Positions 1-11,905 of a stretch of DNA of 64,000 nt are shown here, in pieces. Under the pieces are notes generated by a model. That model was not told the origin of the DNA and made no database searches. It was given only the letters and a program-made list of their open reading frames with translations. Location: contig NC_068937.1 in the NCBI RefSeq assembly GCF_016801865.2, positions 125,945,429 through 126,009,428 of the forward strand. Direction: 5' to 3'. How positions within the stretch are numbered: position 1 is the stretch's first letter; each line of letters starts with the position of its first letter. The position numbers were made by a program, and so were the translations under genes. The stretch is from Culex pipiens pallens. Lineage: Eukaryota > Arthropoda > Insecta > Diptera > Culicidae.

Positions 1-37
1 TAAAAAGTACCTTTTTCCATTTCTCAACTTATAGTTA

Positions 38-70
38 ATACACATTGGACATTTATGCGATCAGGGGCAG
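38..70. mobile_element. Terminal fragment of a CATA-flanked MITE
   Basis: The stretch ends in GCGATCAGGGGCAG, matching the end of the 248-bp MITE at 36417-36664. Only one end lies inside this window. A further internal fragment of the family occurs near 19040-19110. Confidence 0.45.
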
Positions 71-287
71 TAAAGCTATTTAAACTAGGTATATAAATCT
101 TCGAAAATTTGTCTTGGCAAATTTTTAGGTTATAATAAGGACTATTTAGAAAAAATAGGTATACGGAACAATAATACAAGTTGAATTTCCAAAATACGCA
201 TTTTTCTTTTTAATGTTTTAAGGATGGTGCAAAACTGGTTCTGGAGATGAGATTAATATGATTTAAACTACTCAAATATTGTCGAAT

Positions 288-654
288 TAGTAGTTTATGC
301 AACAAGTTGCAAAAAAAGGGTTTTTTCAGCACGAGTCGTACATTTATCCAACGAGGTTCACCGAGTTGGATAAATACGAAGAGTGCTGAAAAAATCAAGT
401 TTTGCAACGAGTTCCATACAACATTTTTTGCAATTCCAAAAAAACACACACTGAGTGAAATTTTATGTCAAATTTTCATGTATTTTGTCAATAAATCGTT
501 TAAATCAAAAAAATGTAGAAAAGTGTTACTTTTCAGCATTTATTTTGAAAAGTGTTGCTATTCGATTCTGTTATTTTTGGTACAGAAAAGTAGGCTATTT
601 CGTCGTTCAAGAATGACAGGAAAAGTGAGTAGTTTCACGACGGAATTGCAAAAA
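288..654 (+). repeat. Dispersed repeat, copy A (second copy at 13925)
   Basis: This block starts TAGTAGTTTATGCAACAAG and is nearly identical to 13925-14354. It contains a hairpin built from TTTATCCAAC and GTTGGATAAA inside an outer TTTTTTCAGCAC / GTGCTGAAAAAA pair. Copy A lacks about 60 bp that copy B has, bounded by the short repeat ACTTTTCAGCA, which suggests deletion between microrepeats. No coding capacity is seen. Confidence 0.75.
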
Positions 655-1679
655 CAAATTTTTGTCACATTTGTTGACATAATACACAGTTTTCAATATT
701 TTATGTGATTTTTTTTATAATCAAGCAAAACAATGTAACAATGTTTTTTTTTACATCAAAACATACACAAGGATCTGGCATATACGCTCATGACGTTAAA
801 AACAAACGCTTTAGCGGCCAAAGTGGCTCAAAAACTGTCATTTTTGGCAAAATGTCTTTTTACGGGTTAAATCCCATTTAAAATGGAAATGCAAAACGCC
901 AGCTACTGTTACGTCCAGTCAAGGTCATATTTTGGATTTCGGCTCAGTACACCTGCCGGAAGAATGCCTTGAATGCCCGCCAAAAAGTAATTTTTGTTAC
1001 GTCCTAATGTTAACATTAAGAGAGGGCAGAGAAGGAGTTTTCCTTCTTTAAAAACTCGCATTGGCCCACCATTATTTTGAAATGTTTTTTTTTTCTGCAA
1101 TTCAAAAATACTTCATGAAGAAAAAGCATCCCTGCAAACATTATTTTCAAAAAACCCTTTCTTTTTTTTTAATTTGTTGATTTCACTGCTGTTACTGGGA
1201 TACAGCCTTTTTAAGTTAAAATTGCGCTAGTTCATGGTTGAAAAACTTTTTTTTGATCTATTTTATATTATTTTTTTTTGTTGGAGTTTAAAAATGCAGC
1301 CCAATCTTTGAAAATGTCAAGAATTGTTTTGTTAAGCCCCTGTAAAAAGTTAAGCTTGATTCAAAAATTCCGAAATTATTTCATCGGAACGAACATAAAT
1401 GTGATTTGACACTCAGACTTAAAGGGAGTATCTTCAAATTACTGACGTATGAAGGGCCAAAAGTGAAATTTCTCAAATTTTTCCTTTTTTCAACATTGAA
1501 AAGATGCAATAGTTTCCCAAATACCGCGAGTTGATAAATGGGAGATAATCATATGACACTGAAAAAACAATTTTTTTTCAAATTTGAACTATAGGAGGCT
1601 GTATCTCAGCAATCAGCGGTTCGATCAACAAAGTCTATGATGGAAACCGGTCTAATATTTTAGAAACCGGTCTCAACTG
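655..1679. other. AT-rich intergenic or intronic DNA without a recognised gene
   Basis: Only short shadow ORFs and poly-T/poly-A runs occur here. A phrase resembling the end of other repeats (GGCTGTATCTCAGCAA near 1596) also appears near 5950, 6370 and 7450, so part of it is probably old transposon sequence. Confidence 0.5.
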
Positions 1680-2635
1680 TCATACTTGAACCAATCAACT
1701 GTGAGCATGAGCATGAGCATGGTTGACTGCCAATGAGCTGCTACTCCGTTATTGACAGATCAGCTGAAGTTAAACAATGAATCAAAAATGATCAGTGGGA
1801 GCCAACCATCCGTTCACTGTTTAACCTCTGAAGATCCCTACTTTATTAGTCAATACCGGCGCCCTCCCAAGAAGCCTGCAGTTCAACGAAAGGGAGGAAT
1901 GTTAGTCCGATAGTTGAAGTTGCAGACTCATCAAGCACACAGTTTTTCGCTATATACTTGTTGATACCGCTTGAGACCGTTGAATCCACAGCATCTCCTT
2001 CAAGCATCACGTGATTATTATTTTTTTGGGTTAGTAGGATAAGGTATTGGCTTTTCGATGCCTCCCGAGCTACGATGCTATGCTTTCATAACAGACCCGT
2101 CGGCGAGCCTTCCGAGCAACGATGCTATGGGAAGGTCTTTTTGGTTAACACACAATTCACTCATACACAATTATTTCACTCCACTATTAATTAATCCAAA
2201 ATGTCAGTGCGTCTTTCGATCATTATATATAAATGGCTTTTTCACCATAAAAAATAAAACCTTTTTCAAAAAACTATACAGAATTTACCCGACGCCGTGC
2301 CTTCCGATCAACGATGATATAGGAAGGGCTTTGAAAATCACAAAACAATTAATTAAGATCACCAAAAACAATCACAAAAAAACACCAATTACTCAACGAA
2401 AATTACGCTCAAGACACAAATAATTCAGTACGTCATGCTATTATTCGATTACCACAATCACTCACTCCAAACGAACAGCGACACAAAAGCACACAAAAAA
2501 ATTAACCTGCATAATCACGACTTCGCGTCCCCCACCCGAACAGTGACACAAAAGAGACGGAAAATAACACGAAAAAACAGGACTGCGCGTCCACACAGGC
2601 ACCGCACTACTCTCATACTTGAACCAATCAACTGT
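1680..2635. mobile_element. Insertion bounded by a 23-bp direct repeat
   Basis: A perfect 23-bp repeat beginning TCATACTTGAACCAATC occupies 1680-1702 and 2613-2635, enclosing 910 bp. The left inner edge starts with GAGCAT triplicated. The interior contains two related phrases, CCGAGCAACGATGCTATGGG and CCGATCAACGATGATATAGG. A target duplication this long fits a non-LTR (LINE/SINE) insertion, but there is no poly-A tail and no ORF with recognisable domains. Confidence 0.5.
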
Positions 2636-2668
2636 TCACCAAAAGTAGCAAGTATTGTAATCGATCAG

Positions 2669-2970
2669 TACCGTAATCTGGGGTGAATCGGGACTACAGT
2701 CTGAATAGGGACAGCAGTTTTTAGAGCACTTAAAGCATTTAAATTTGGAAATGGATGTACATATATTGTTGGTCTGAGTCTGTTCTAAACGAAACCAACC
2801 AGAAAAATCAAAATATTGTGCTCCAACATGGTTAAAACGGCTGTCCCAATGGAGTACCCGACGCGATTGGTAGTAAGCAATGTATTTCTTATGGAGCGAA
2901 CTGTCAAACTACCAGTCGAATCGGGTATTCCATTCGCGCCATGTGTCCCGATTGACCCGAGTTTACAGTA
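2669..2970. mobile_element. TA-flanked MITE, copy A (CCGTAATCTGGGG family)
   Basis: Ends are TA-CCGTAATCTGGGG and CGAGTTTACAG-TA. It matches 7826-8034 along its length, and degraded copies lie at 48155-48340 and 52690-52868. TA duplication and short inverted ends suggest a Tc1/mariner-type non-autonomous element. An 83-bp palindrome is nested in it. Confidence 0.75.
2851..2933. mobile_element. 83-bp palindromic insertion nested in MITE copy A
   Basis: This segment is absent from the sister copy at 7826-8034, which runs straight through the same site. Its ends, GGAGTACCCGACGCGATTGG and CCAGTCGAATCGGGTATTCC, are imperfect inverted repeats, so the whole insert can fold into a hairpin. Confidence 0.7.
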
Positions 2971-3222
2971 TAAATCATTTTTTTAGAAAGCAGAAACTAA
3001 TTATGCTAAATTACTTCTTTTGACATGGATAATGTGTCATCTGAATCAAAACATACAAAATTAAAAATCTCGTACAAATTGCTAAATTCTCTTTTGAAGA
3101 ATGATGATTTTGAAAATGAAATTGCAAAAATACTAAATTTGGTATACCACATAAAAATTGTTTTCATTCTTGTTTTGATCATTTTACATTGTAAATTTAA
3201 TGAATACTAAATTGTGACTTAC

Positions 3223-3378
3223 CCGGGCCCTCGCCGTCATAGTTGAAGTTCTTCAGGAACAGTGTGCGGGCGTCCACGGCATAAACCGAGCCGGACACTC
3301 CGTGGTGCAGCTGCGTCAGGTCGGCGATCTTTGTGCCGTAGTAGCCCTGCAGAGCTTCCACGTGTGACACGATACTAC
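3223..3378 (-). CDS. Skeletor: Skeletor, internal exon carrying the first DM13 domain
   Basis: The minus strand has an exon of 156 nt with acceptor TTTCCACAG and donor GGTAAGTCAC; both flanking introns are phase 1. Its translation runs from SIVSHVEALQ through YYGTKIADLTQLHHGVSG and VYAVDARTLFLKNFNYDG to EGPG. The GxxxxLxxxxHGVSGxVYAVDxRTxFxKxFxYDGEGP pattern is the N-terminal DM13 domain of Skeletor/DOMON proteins, which in flies are linked to the spindle matrix and, as a longer secreted form, to cuticle barrier formation. Downstream exons must lie left of this window; no DOMON domain is present here. Codon use is GC-rich against AT-rich surroundings. The domain call is firm; assignment to Skeletor rather than another DM13 protein is likely. 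Confidence 0.85.
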
Positions 3379-3615
3379 CTGTGGAAATAGAGAATTGAAA
3401 ATAAGATCAATTTGATGAGAAGTGAAATGTATTTTTTTTGTTTTATTTGTTTGAAATTAATAATAATTTATCTCTTTTTTGATCATTTCGTCGACGTTAA
3501 ACCCCAATTTCCGGATTGACCTCTGTCCGCGAGAGTTTTAAAAAGCCCCAAATTACGCGTTCAAATTTCACTTTCTCATCGTTCCACCGTAGAAGCCCCA
3601 CACACACACACAGAC

Positions 3616-3744
3616 CTTGATCGCAGGAAGCCAGCGAGGTGGCCACATGGTCTCGTAGAAAGGAATGATCATCACTACTAGATCCAGATTGGCTGTAAAC
3701 ACCGCGACCGTAAAACAATCGGGTTAACGACTTCCACATGGCCG
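3616..3744 (-). CDS. Candidate upstream exon of the Skeletor gene
   Basis: On the minus strand a plausible acceptor (CTGCTTTTCAG) is followed five bases later by ATG (3739-3737) and an open frame beginning MWKSLTRLFYGRGVYS. A donor AAG/GTCTGT at 3616/3615 would splice in phase 1, joining cleanly to the DM13 exon at 3378 with Gly at the junction. Against it, the donor is weak, it opens into a GT repeat, and the peptide has no hydrophobic signal sequence as expected for a secreted DM13 protein. It could be untranslated or not an exon at all. Confidence 0.3.
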
Positions 3745-3864
3745 CTGAAAAGCAGGTCTGTGAAATGTAAACAAAGCGTAGCGCGCCGTGTCAAATTGAC
3801 AATTTCCCAAGTTGACGCGGATTGAAAGTGAAGTCGTCGCCGCCGCCGCCGCGGTGAGAGGGAC

Positions 3865-4197
3865 AATTGGGTACTAAAGCCCTATGTCAATTTTTATGTA
3901 CAACGGTAAAAAACACGATTAAAAACTATTTGTAATCACTTTTTTTCATTTTAACGCAAAAATTTTTTTTGACAAGACAACATTTTTTCGATGGATCAAC
4001 TATGGTCCCCTTGGAACGAGCTGTCAAGTAGGAGCTTTTCTGTCAAGAAGGACCGCGCGGTTAATTTTTCAAAATTGATTTAAAAATCCATTTTCAACTC
4101 TTTGTGGTCGTACAAAGGGTCATTGTACTCAGAAAAGTAAGCTTTATCGCTGTAAACAATAATATCAGCAATCTAAGCTTCATTTTAGGACCCAATT
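3865..4197. mobile_element. MITE with TTGGGTAC / GGACCCAA ends
   Basis: The left end reads AATTGGGTACTAAAGC and the right end reads GGACCCAATT in inverted orientation, flanked by AATT. It is about 330 bp with no ORF. It lies just upstream, in the minus sense, of the candidate Skeletor exon and directly beside a short GCC trinucleotide run (3838-3852). Confidence 0.55.
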
Positions 4198-4621
4198 ACC
4201 CGCCGGCAATTAGAGGGGTTTGATTGGGGGTTTTTTTTCGGTCTGTGTGACGACTTGGCTCAGGTGGAGGCACTGTGAGAAATGTAAATCAGACATATTT
4301 TATGTTCTAAAACTGTTTAACTTATTAGGGTTAAGTGCGGAAATTTCACTGATAGGCTGGCTTAAATAAATTTTTGGTTTTTTTTATATATTTTCACAGT
4401 GGCATTCTCAAAGATTGTTTTTCAAGCGAACGAAAGTCAACCATGAGCATCGCTTTAATCGAAACTCCTACTATCGATCGGAAGGGACGAGTAGGTCGAT
4501 GACCGTCGTGGTTGATAGTAGCTTTTTCTACATGATTTGAATTCAGTTTTTATCAATCAGATCGCGGAAAGATTAGAATTGTTGAATTGCACGACATTAT
4601 ATAATATGCTGACAAAGTTTA

Positions 4622-4803
4622 CACGAAGAAAAAAGAGTTCCCAAAATCGTGAACAAGCGTTCATGAAAATGGGAACTTCGAACAAAGTGTTCAAATCCCA
4701 TGGTACGATTTTGAAAAACGTACCTTGAAATTTCATCACTTTGTTCGTGGTTCCCTTTTTCATGAACGCTTGTTCACGATTTTGGGAACTCTTTTTCTCC
4801 GTG
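4622..4803. mobile_element. TA-flanked 182-bp hairpin MITE (CACGRAGAAAAA ends)
   Basis: The arms GAGTTCCCAAAATCGTGAAC and GTTCACGATTTTGGGAACTC are perfect inverted repeats within a near-complete hairpin. The flanking dinucleotide is TA on both sides. The termini resemble those of the elements at 36313-36744 and 45895-48038. Confidence 0.8.
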
Positions 4804-4805
4804 TA

Positions 4806-5440
4806 TAGAAATTTATATTGCTTAGATTACCGCCATTGAATAATTTCTCAATTTCAGAACAGCTTGCGAAAATAGTGATATTCGGAAAATATAAGGTTCT
4901 CGTACGGATTTTAACTAACCTTGCCTTAAATGTGGAACGATCCCAACAAAATATTTGTTATGGAAATTTTGTAGAATGTTTTTTTTTTTACTTTTTTACA
5001 CGGAAAGGGCATCCATCGCCAAGCCAGCAGAAGGATTTTCGCTGAAACCAGCGGCAGAGCAAATTAAAATCCAGCAACTTAGTTCTGCTGTTTTGTTTTC
5101 ACTATTTACTGGTGAAAATATGTGACAGCTGAAAATCTACCGTGATTTTACAGTTTAGTTCTCTACTCTCGCATAAATTCTACTGTAAGGGACAGTTGTC
5201 ATTCTCACTCAGAGTTGATTGATGGAGATTTAACAAGCTCGTCATAACAAACAGAATTATGTTTTGAAAACGTTTCCAACAAACTTTCACTAATTGAGAA
5301 ACATTTTTTTAACTTGTAAAACCATCCGACTCTCCAAATCTGCAAAAAAAAAAACGCAGATCCAATGTAAACAACCGCATGATTAGAGAAGTTTCTCCTA
5401 AAACCAGTAGAACAATCTTCTGTTTTACACGAGCTACTCG
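4806..5440. other. No gene recognised
   Basis: AT-rich sequence with poly-A tracts and one 75-codon shadow ORF. I see no inverted ends or coding signature. Confidence 0.5.
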
Positions 5441-6923
5441 GGAATTTTTGGATTGATTTGGTGTCTTCGGCAAAGTTGTAGGTATGGATAAGGACTACAC
5501 TGAAAATGAATTATCCATGGTAAATTTTTATTGGTGATTTTTTATTTAACTTTTTGTTACTAAAATTTGATTTGCAAAAAAATACCATTTTAATTTTTTT
5601 TCCATTTTCTGATATGTTTTAGGGGACATCAAATGCTAACATTTCAGAAATTTTCAGATTGAGCAAAAATTCTTCGACTGAGTTATGAATGTTTGATCCA
5701 ATACTGATTTTACCAAAAAATTAAAGTACCGGGTAAAGTACTTAATTTTTCGATGTAAAATCGAATTTTCAATCAAAAAGTACTTTAGTGAAACGTTTCC
5801 AAGTTAAATCTATTTTAGGTAAGTTTTTTGAAAAATAGTCTCAGTTATTATTTTTTTTAAATTAGTGTCCATATTTGAAAAAAAAATGTTATGAAGCTGA
5901 GAAAATTCTCTATATTTTGCTTTTTGAACTTTGTTGACACGACCCTTAGTTGCTGAGATATTGCCATGCAAAGGTTTAAAAAAAGGAAAATTGAAGTTTT
6001 CTTAGTATAACCCAAACAACCCCCCATTTTCTATTGTCGATATCTCAGCAACTAATGGTCCGATTTTCAATGTTGAAATATGAAACATTCGTTAAATTGT
6101 CCGATCCTTTCGAAAAACATATTTTCAATTTTTTTAAACGAAGACTAACATTTCAAAAGGGCCAAACATTCAATATAACGCCCTTTTAAAATGTTAGTCT
6201 TGGTTTAAATTTATATTTTTTTCAAAAAGATCGGAAAATTTCACGAATGTTTCATATTTTAACATTGAAAATCGGACCATTAGTTGCTAAGATATCGACA
6301 TTAGAAAATGGTGTGTTGTTTGGGTGGGACTTAGAAAACATAAATTTTCCTGTTTTTAAACCTTTGCATGGCAATATCTCAGCAACGAAGGGTCGTATCA
6401 ACAAAGTTTAAAAATGCAAAATATAGAAAATTTTCTCTGCTTTTCATTTTTTTTTTAAAGGTGGGCAAACATGTGCGCTGATTTAAAAAAAATGAAAAAC
6501 TGCTACTATTTTCAAAAAAGTCACCTAAAAATGGATTTAACTTGAAAACGGTGCACTTCATCAAAATTACACTAAAGTCAGGGTGGCCACCTCGGGAAAA
6601 AACCGGGAAAACCGGGAAAAAACCGGGATTTTTATCCACCGGGAGAAAACCGGGAAAAACTCGGGAATTCGACTGAGAAACCGGGAAAATATTTTTAGTC
6701 TATATAAAATTTGACAAAAGCCTCTTTAATGTATTCAATATGTTCTTTTCTCAAACAGAATATTATTCCTGTTATTCTAAATGAAGACTTCGCAAAAACT
6801 ATGTTTGAATTTGTGTAGTAGACTCATGCTTCTTGGCTATGGATGTTTTTTTTCTGTAGTATCCTATGATATTTTTACTTGGCGAATTTGTTTTTTTAAA
6901 TATAGCATTTGTTTGCTCTACAG

Positions 6924-7010
6924 CAGTGGTTTTCAACCTGGGGTGCATGGACCCCTGGGAGTACCAAGAGCGGTCTCAGGTGGTCCGGAAGTCAAACTCC
7001 ATAACGGCGG
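6924..7010 (+). mobile_element. Single left end of another hAT element
   Basis: CAGTGGTTTTCAACCTGGGG followed by a GGACCCCTGGGAG stretch is typical of the 5' end of Charlie/Tip100-type hAT elements. I did not find the matching right end, so it may be a truncated copy. Confidence 0.5.
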
Positions 7011-7825
7011 ACATTTGTCGCAAACAAAATGTTTAAGAGACAAAAAATAACAAATTGATTTGAAGCAACAAACTAACAACCTTATTTAAGGTGCAGTGAG
7101 TTACGAGTGAATTTAAAAATATTTAAATGATAAACCTATAATTTGCATTCGTTAAGCAAATTTAAGAATTTTAAGTAAAGTGCACCGTTTTTGATTTTTT
7201 GTGTTTTATTTCAACGAATATTTGTTTCACATTTGTAAATTGTGCCAACTACCATTTAGGTATTTAAAACATTCAATATTTTTGTAAAAATATCTTATGT
7301 TCTATAATTTAGATATTGTCAATTCGACCTTTCTTTGGTAAAATATTAGTTTTGCATAAAATTAAAATCAGGATTATTTAAAATTTAAAGATCAAGATTT
7401 TTCTTTCGAATTGTCACACAAAATACACTCTTTTAAAATATTTTTCGTGGCCTGTATCTCAGCAACAAAAGAATGGATCAAAAATGTTTAAAAATGAAAG
7501 CAGTTAAGAATTTTGTCAACCATTCTATTTTTTAGAGATAAAATCGAATTATTCTTTATTGAAAATAACTACAACTTCTGAAAAGTACTTAAATTTTTTA
7601 GCATGTTTAAATCTGAAATCAAAACAGTTCTTGAAAATCTTTTGAATGTATATTTTGAGCAGTTTCAAAAATCTCTGTTTCAAAAACAATTCGTCCATCA
7701 TCAGAAATTTACAAAAAAATAAAAATTAAAACATATATGAGAAATGTTTGTACAAATAAAAAAATCTATGAAAATTTGGTTTACAAAAGGAATATTTCCG
7801 AATTTATTGACATTTTTAGTAGATA

Positions 7826-8034
7826 CCGTAATCTGGGGCGAATCGGGACTATAGTCTGAATAGGGACAGCCGTTTTTAGAGTACATAAAGCTTTTAAATT
7901 TGGAAATGGATGTACACATTTTGTTGGTCTGAGTCTGTTCTATACAAAACCAACCAGAAAAATCTAAATATTGTGCTCTAACATGGTTAAAACTGCTGTC
8001 CCAATTCGCCCCATGTGTTGACCCAAGTTTACGG
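7826..8034. mobile_element. TA-flanked MITE, copy B (CCGTAATCTGGGG family)
   Basis: This 209-bp copy has TA duplications at 7824-7825 and 8035-8036 and lacks the 83-bp palindrome of copy A. It sits inside the hAT element, so it is younger than that insertion. Confidence 0.8.
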
Positions 8035-9278
8035 TAGATTGAACATTTTCAAAAATTCAAGAGATTATTAAATCAACCCAAACATGCTTAAAAATGGTTC
8101 TAAACGCAAGGAAATGCACTTTAAACAGATTTCAGCTGATTGCACTCAAATTTCCATTTTGATGTTTTTTGAAAAACTATTTTTTTGCCCCCTGATTTTT
8201 CGGGTCAACTTTGAAGGGGGGCGACAGAAACTTTAAATAAAATTTATATCAGCCTTATGCGTTGTTGAAAAAATCGCAAAACGGCAATTTTTTACGATGT
8301 TTACCATTTTGTATTTTCGAAAAATTCCAAATTTCAAATTCATCCCATCAATGTATGTATTAACTTACCGAAGATAATAAATCGGTTACCGTTACCGGTA
8401 CCGTTTTTTTTACTTTCTATGGCACTTTTCCTGCACTGCTGCCAAAGTGTATAAATTTTTGTTTGGACTAATGATGCAAAAACTTAATAATTAGTTCACA
8501 AGAATTGGTGATTCTTGGAAGAATCGTTTTTCTTGAATTCACGAAACTTTTTTTAAAGAAAATTTACGAGCATTTACATAAATGTTGATAACAATGTATT
8601 TTTGCAAACCTTTTCTTGTTAATTCATTTCCTGCATTCTAATAATAATTTATGTTATTCTAAAAAATAAAAACGTTTTTTTTATTTTGAGTTTGTAAAAT
8701 CCCAACCATTTGTGAAATTAGAGGTTTGGATTGGAAAGAGATAAAAACGGCGTTTACAACTTACTTACTTTGTTCTCAAGATATTTGAAAGCTTGCTTAA
8801 GGAATTCAAACTTTGAACCAAATTTATGCCTTCAAAAATTATTTTGATACTAATGCTAGCCTAAAAAACATTAAAGTTTGGCTTAAAAACATTCCGGGAA
8901 AAACCGGGAAAAAACCGGGAAATTGAAAATCGAAATCTGGTGGCCACCCTGACTAAAGTACTTTTTGATTACAAATTTGATTTTACATCGAAAAATGAAG
9001 TTAAAAAATTTTGCGTCCAATTTTTCGATTTTAGAAAAAATCAGTATTGATTCAAAAATTCATAACTCGCTCAAAGATTTTTTGCACAACCTGGAAATTT
9101 TTGAAAAGTTAGCATTAGATGTCCTCTTAAACATATCAAAAAATAAAAAAAATTAAAATAGTATTTTTAGTTAAATAAAAAATCACCAATTATTTTTTAC
9201 CGTGTATCATTTTTTTCAGTGCAGTCCATATCCATACCTACAACTTTGCCGAAGACACCAAATCGATCAAAAAATTCC

Positions 9279-10179
9279 TTCAAAAGATACAGATTTTTGA
9301 ATTATCATGCATCTTTTTTGTATGGCCAGCTGCCAAATTTGTATGGAAAATTATATAGACAAACTAATGATGCAATATGGCTTCTTTGGGCATACCGAAG
9401 GTACCAAAAAAGTTTCAGTCGGATTAAAAAATACAAAAATTAAAATTTAAGAAAAAAGAACGATTTAGTAGAGAACTACTCAGGTGTTAAATGCATTTAG
9501 AAAAAAAAACTTTTTTCATTCAAGTGTTGAAATCGTGGCCCATAATTTAAATTTTTTACGTTTTTTGTGTTTGTTTTTATTAAAAAAAATTTAATTCTTC
9601 GTGATTTTTCTTTTCAGAAAAATGTAAGAATAAACTGCATCTCGACGAAACAATTCGTCAGGCAAAAGAACCGGATAAACCAGATGAATCTATACAAAAA
9701 GAATCGAAATGACTGACTATATTAAAAGACATTTCAAAAATCGTTAAACAAATTTTACCTCGTCTCAAAAACTGTTGTTGATTGATTTTAGTACCTGCTG
9801 AATAAATAACATAGTTCTGAATCAGCAACGTGATTTGGCTTTTATTTACTGATTTGCATCTGAATTTGTGGAGTTTCATATATTTTTGTGCAAATTTCAA
9901 TTTGGTATGCAGTTCAGACTCGACTTTTCAATTTTCGATTATTCCAAGGTTTTTGTGGGACTTCGTATAATCGAAACATGAACAAAAGAAATTGCCTTTA
10001 ATATTACCAAATGAAATGTCTCCATATTTGATTATCTTTAAAGAGTATTTCGGTTTCGGACAATACTTAAAGGATAACTTCACTGATTCATAATACTAAT
10101 AATAGCAAAAAAAAATAAAACAAATGTTGATTTATTGATGTCATACCAAATTTAGTGCAAAAATAAATAAATCTTTCAG
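9279..10179. other. Repeat-derived AT-rich DNA, no gene
   Basis: The first 120 bp contain the phrase GGCTTCTTTGGGCATACCGA, also present at 34669, so they belong to a dispersed repeat. Around 9920-9985 is a TTCGATTAT-type motif reminiscent of pogo-like element ends. The rest is AT-rich without recognised features. Confidence 0.45.
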
Positions 10180-11420
10180 CCTTTTATTGAATATGCTTTG
10201 TTCTGCAACCCAGCCATAACATAAAATTCAAAAGTCCAATCTGCCCGAAAGTGAAAGCACCTCCAAATTGGCGCCGAGTTCCCCCAATTTCACACGTTTC
10301 TAACCGTCTGTCCAAAACCCGTGGGCACATTTCCGTTTCTCGGTTCCACGGCGTGGACGCCTCGGAAATCCGATGGGGCAATTTGAAAAACGATCACCAA
10401 CGTCGTCGCTGTCTTGGATTGAAACGTGAGAAAATTGCCTCAAAGAATAACCACGGTTTTCCATTGTTTATTTTGTTTTGCTGTTGTTGTTGCTGCAAAT
10501 CGGGGAAGAATGAGAGGAAATCATCAAAACAGATTGGGTGAAGCTCTTTCGGGCATGAAGACGAAGAAGAAGGTAAATTGCCTAATCGAACCGCTAATCG
10601 TTTTGATTGATTGATTGTGTGGTCTCTCTGCGTTGATTGTTCCATCATCTGGGCAGCTTCGAATGAATCACGACGACGACGACGACCAAACTGCAATCTC
10701 GTTTGGAAAACAGCGGTGAGTTCAACGCCTCTGTTCAATGACTGCAGGAACTTCGCCTGAGGCTTCGTCCGACTCAAGATGATCGTTAGGTAACTCCAAG
10801 CACTTCGCACAACGATGCAATTCTAGCGATGCGCGTCACGCCAACCTGTTACGCTAGCGATGCACAGAGGCGAACATCAAGCAGGAAACCGTACAATTGT
10901 TGTTGACCGATCGCAAGCCACACCAAGCAGTCGTCTTCCAAGCAACTTTGCGTTAGAACTCGCGGCAAATGTCAAGGTCTCGAGTCTCACCGAATTAAAT
11001 TATAAATAAACAATAAAATTAAGAAGATAAACGATGCCGCGCGCGCCCGCGCCATATTGTCTGCAAAGATCGGATCTGGTTGATGAGATCGCCGCAAACC
11101 GGGTTGAAAATCCAGTTTTTTTATTTCTTCTGCTTTAAAAAAAGGCTTAAGCACGCCGTAGTCTTTGTCGGTGACCGATTTTTCGGCATGATTCTTCGCA
11201 AAATCTGCTGAATAATGGCCTCCCACAAGCCGCGAGGGGGAGAACCTTGGGTTATGCAATTAGCTTGAGCTTTGTTGAGGTTTAATGTTTTGAAAATAGA
11301 AGAATTTTCGCCCGATTTTTTCATCATTAAATGACAGCTTGCCAATATTACATAACATAAATTGCAAAACTGACCCCTTGCACCACGATGACACAAATTA
11401 CCTTCCCTGGATGACCCACA
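10180..11420. other. GC-richer block without a recognised gene
   Basis: The block stands out from its AT-rich surroundings and holds open frames on both strands, including one coding a glutamine run from TTG repeats (10480-10495). None shows a known domain or a convincing exon with consensus splice sites. It could be a regulatory or untranslated-exon region of the minus-strand gene. Confidence 0.4.
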
Positions 11421-11905
11421 CTGAATCGCTCAGTTTCAGGTGAATGTACACTATACGGTACTCAAGAGTCAACTCAGCACAAAAAAAATGTCATAAACAA
11501 ATTAATGTCAATCATGAAGTGCCGAGCTCTCCCTTTCACCAGACGAGACCCCATAATGAGTAAAATATCGTCGGGGAGTCAAACGAACCTCATTGCGTTG
11601 GTTGGTTAGCTGCCTTTGACCTTTTGATAAATCACCTCGGTGTCAGACCGTACAACTGCAAGAGAGGAGAACCCACCGCGGCCGGTTCGATGCATCTGGT
11701 CAGACTGGTTTTTGGACTTTGCCAGTTTGGCGTGAGGCTTCTTTGCTTGCTGTTTCGCGAAAAATGTTTGAGAATGGTTTGAAAACTCCAATTTGCATAC
11801 ACAGCAAAAAATCCGATGGTAAAATCGCATGCAAAAGCATGCACGTCACCTTTGTCAAAATAAACACTTAATATTACACACTGCATGTACAATTTTTGCA
11901 AACAC

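Larger units (their letters stand above)
6579..8951. mobile_element. Non-autonomous hAT-type element, 2373 bp
   Basis: Ends are CAGGGTGGCCACC and the exact complement GGTGGCCACCCTG, followed inward by CCGGGAAAAACCGGG repeats on both sides. The 8-bp duplication ACTAAAGT (6571-6578 and 8952-8959) is perfect. An 8-bp duplication with CAGGG ends is the hAT signature. No transposase ORF survives; the interior holds at least two other insertions (6924 and 7826). Confidence 0.9.
5441..9278. mobile_element. Palindromic foldback element interrupted by a hAT insertion
   Basis: The left arm (about 5441-6157) is repeated in inverse order by the right arm (about 6170-6570, continuing at 8960-9278). Landmarks are GGTGTCTTCGGCAAAGTTG at the left and its complement at the right end, TTGCTGAGATATTGCCATGC near 5950 and its complement near 6365, and a centre near 6165 around GACTAACATTT. 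Removing the hAT element leaves a nearly symmetrical element of about 1.5 kb. No transposase ORF. A related piece lies at 34600-34760. Confidence 0.75.

Noticed and set aside
10394..10810. 138-codon minus-strand frame with a glutamine run
   Set aside because: The glutamine run comes from a simple TTG repeat; low-complexity ends and no splice or domain support.
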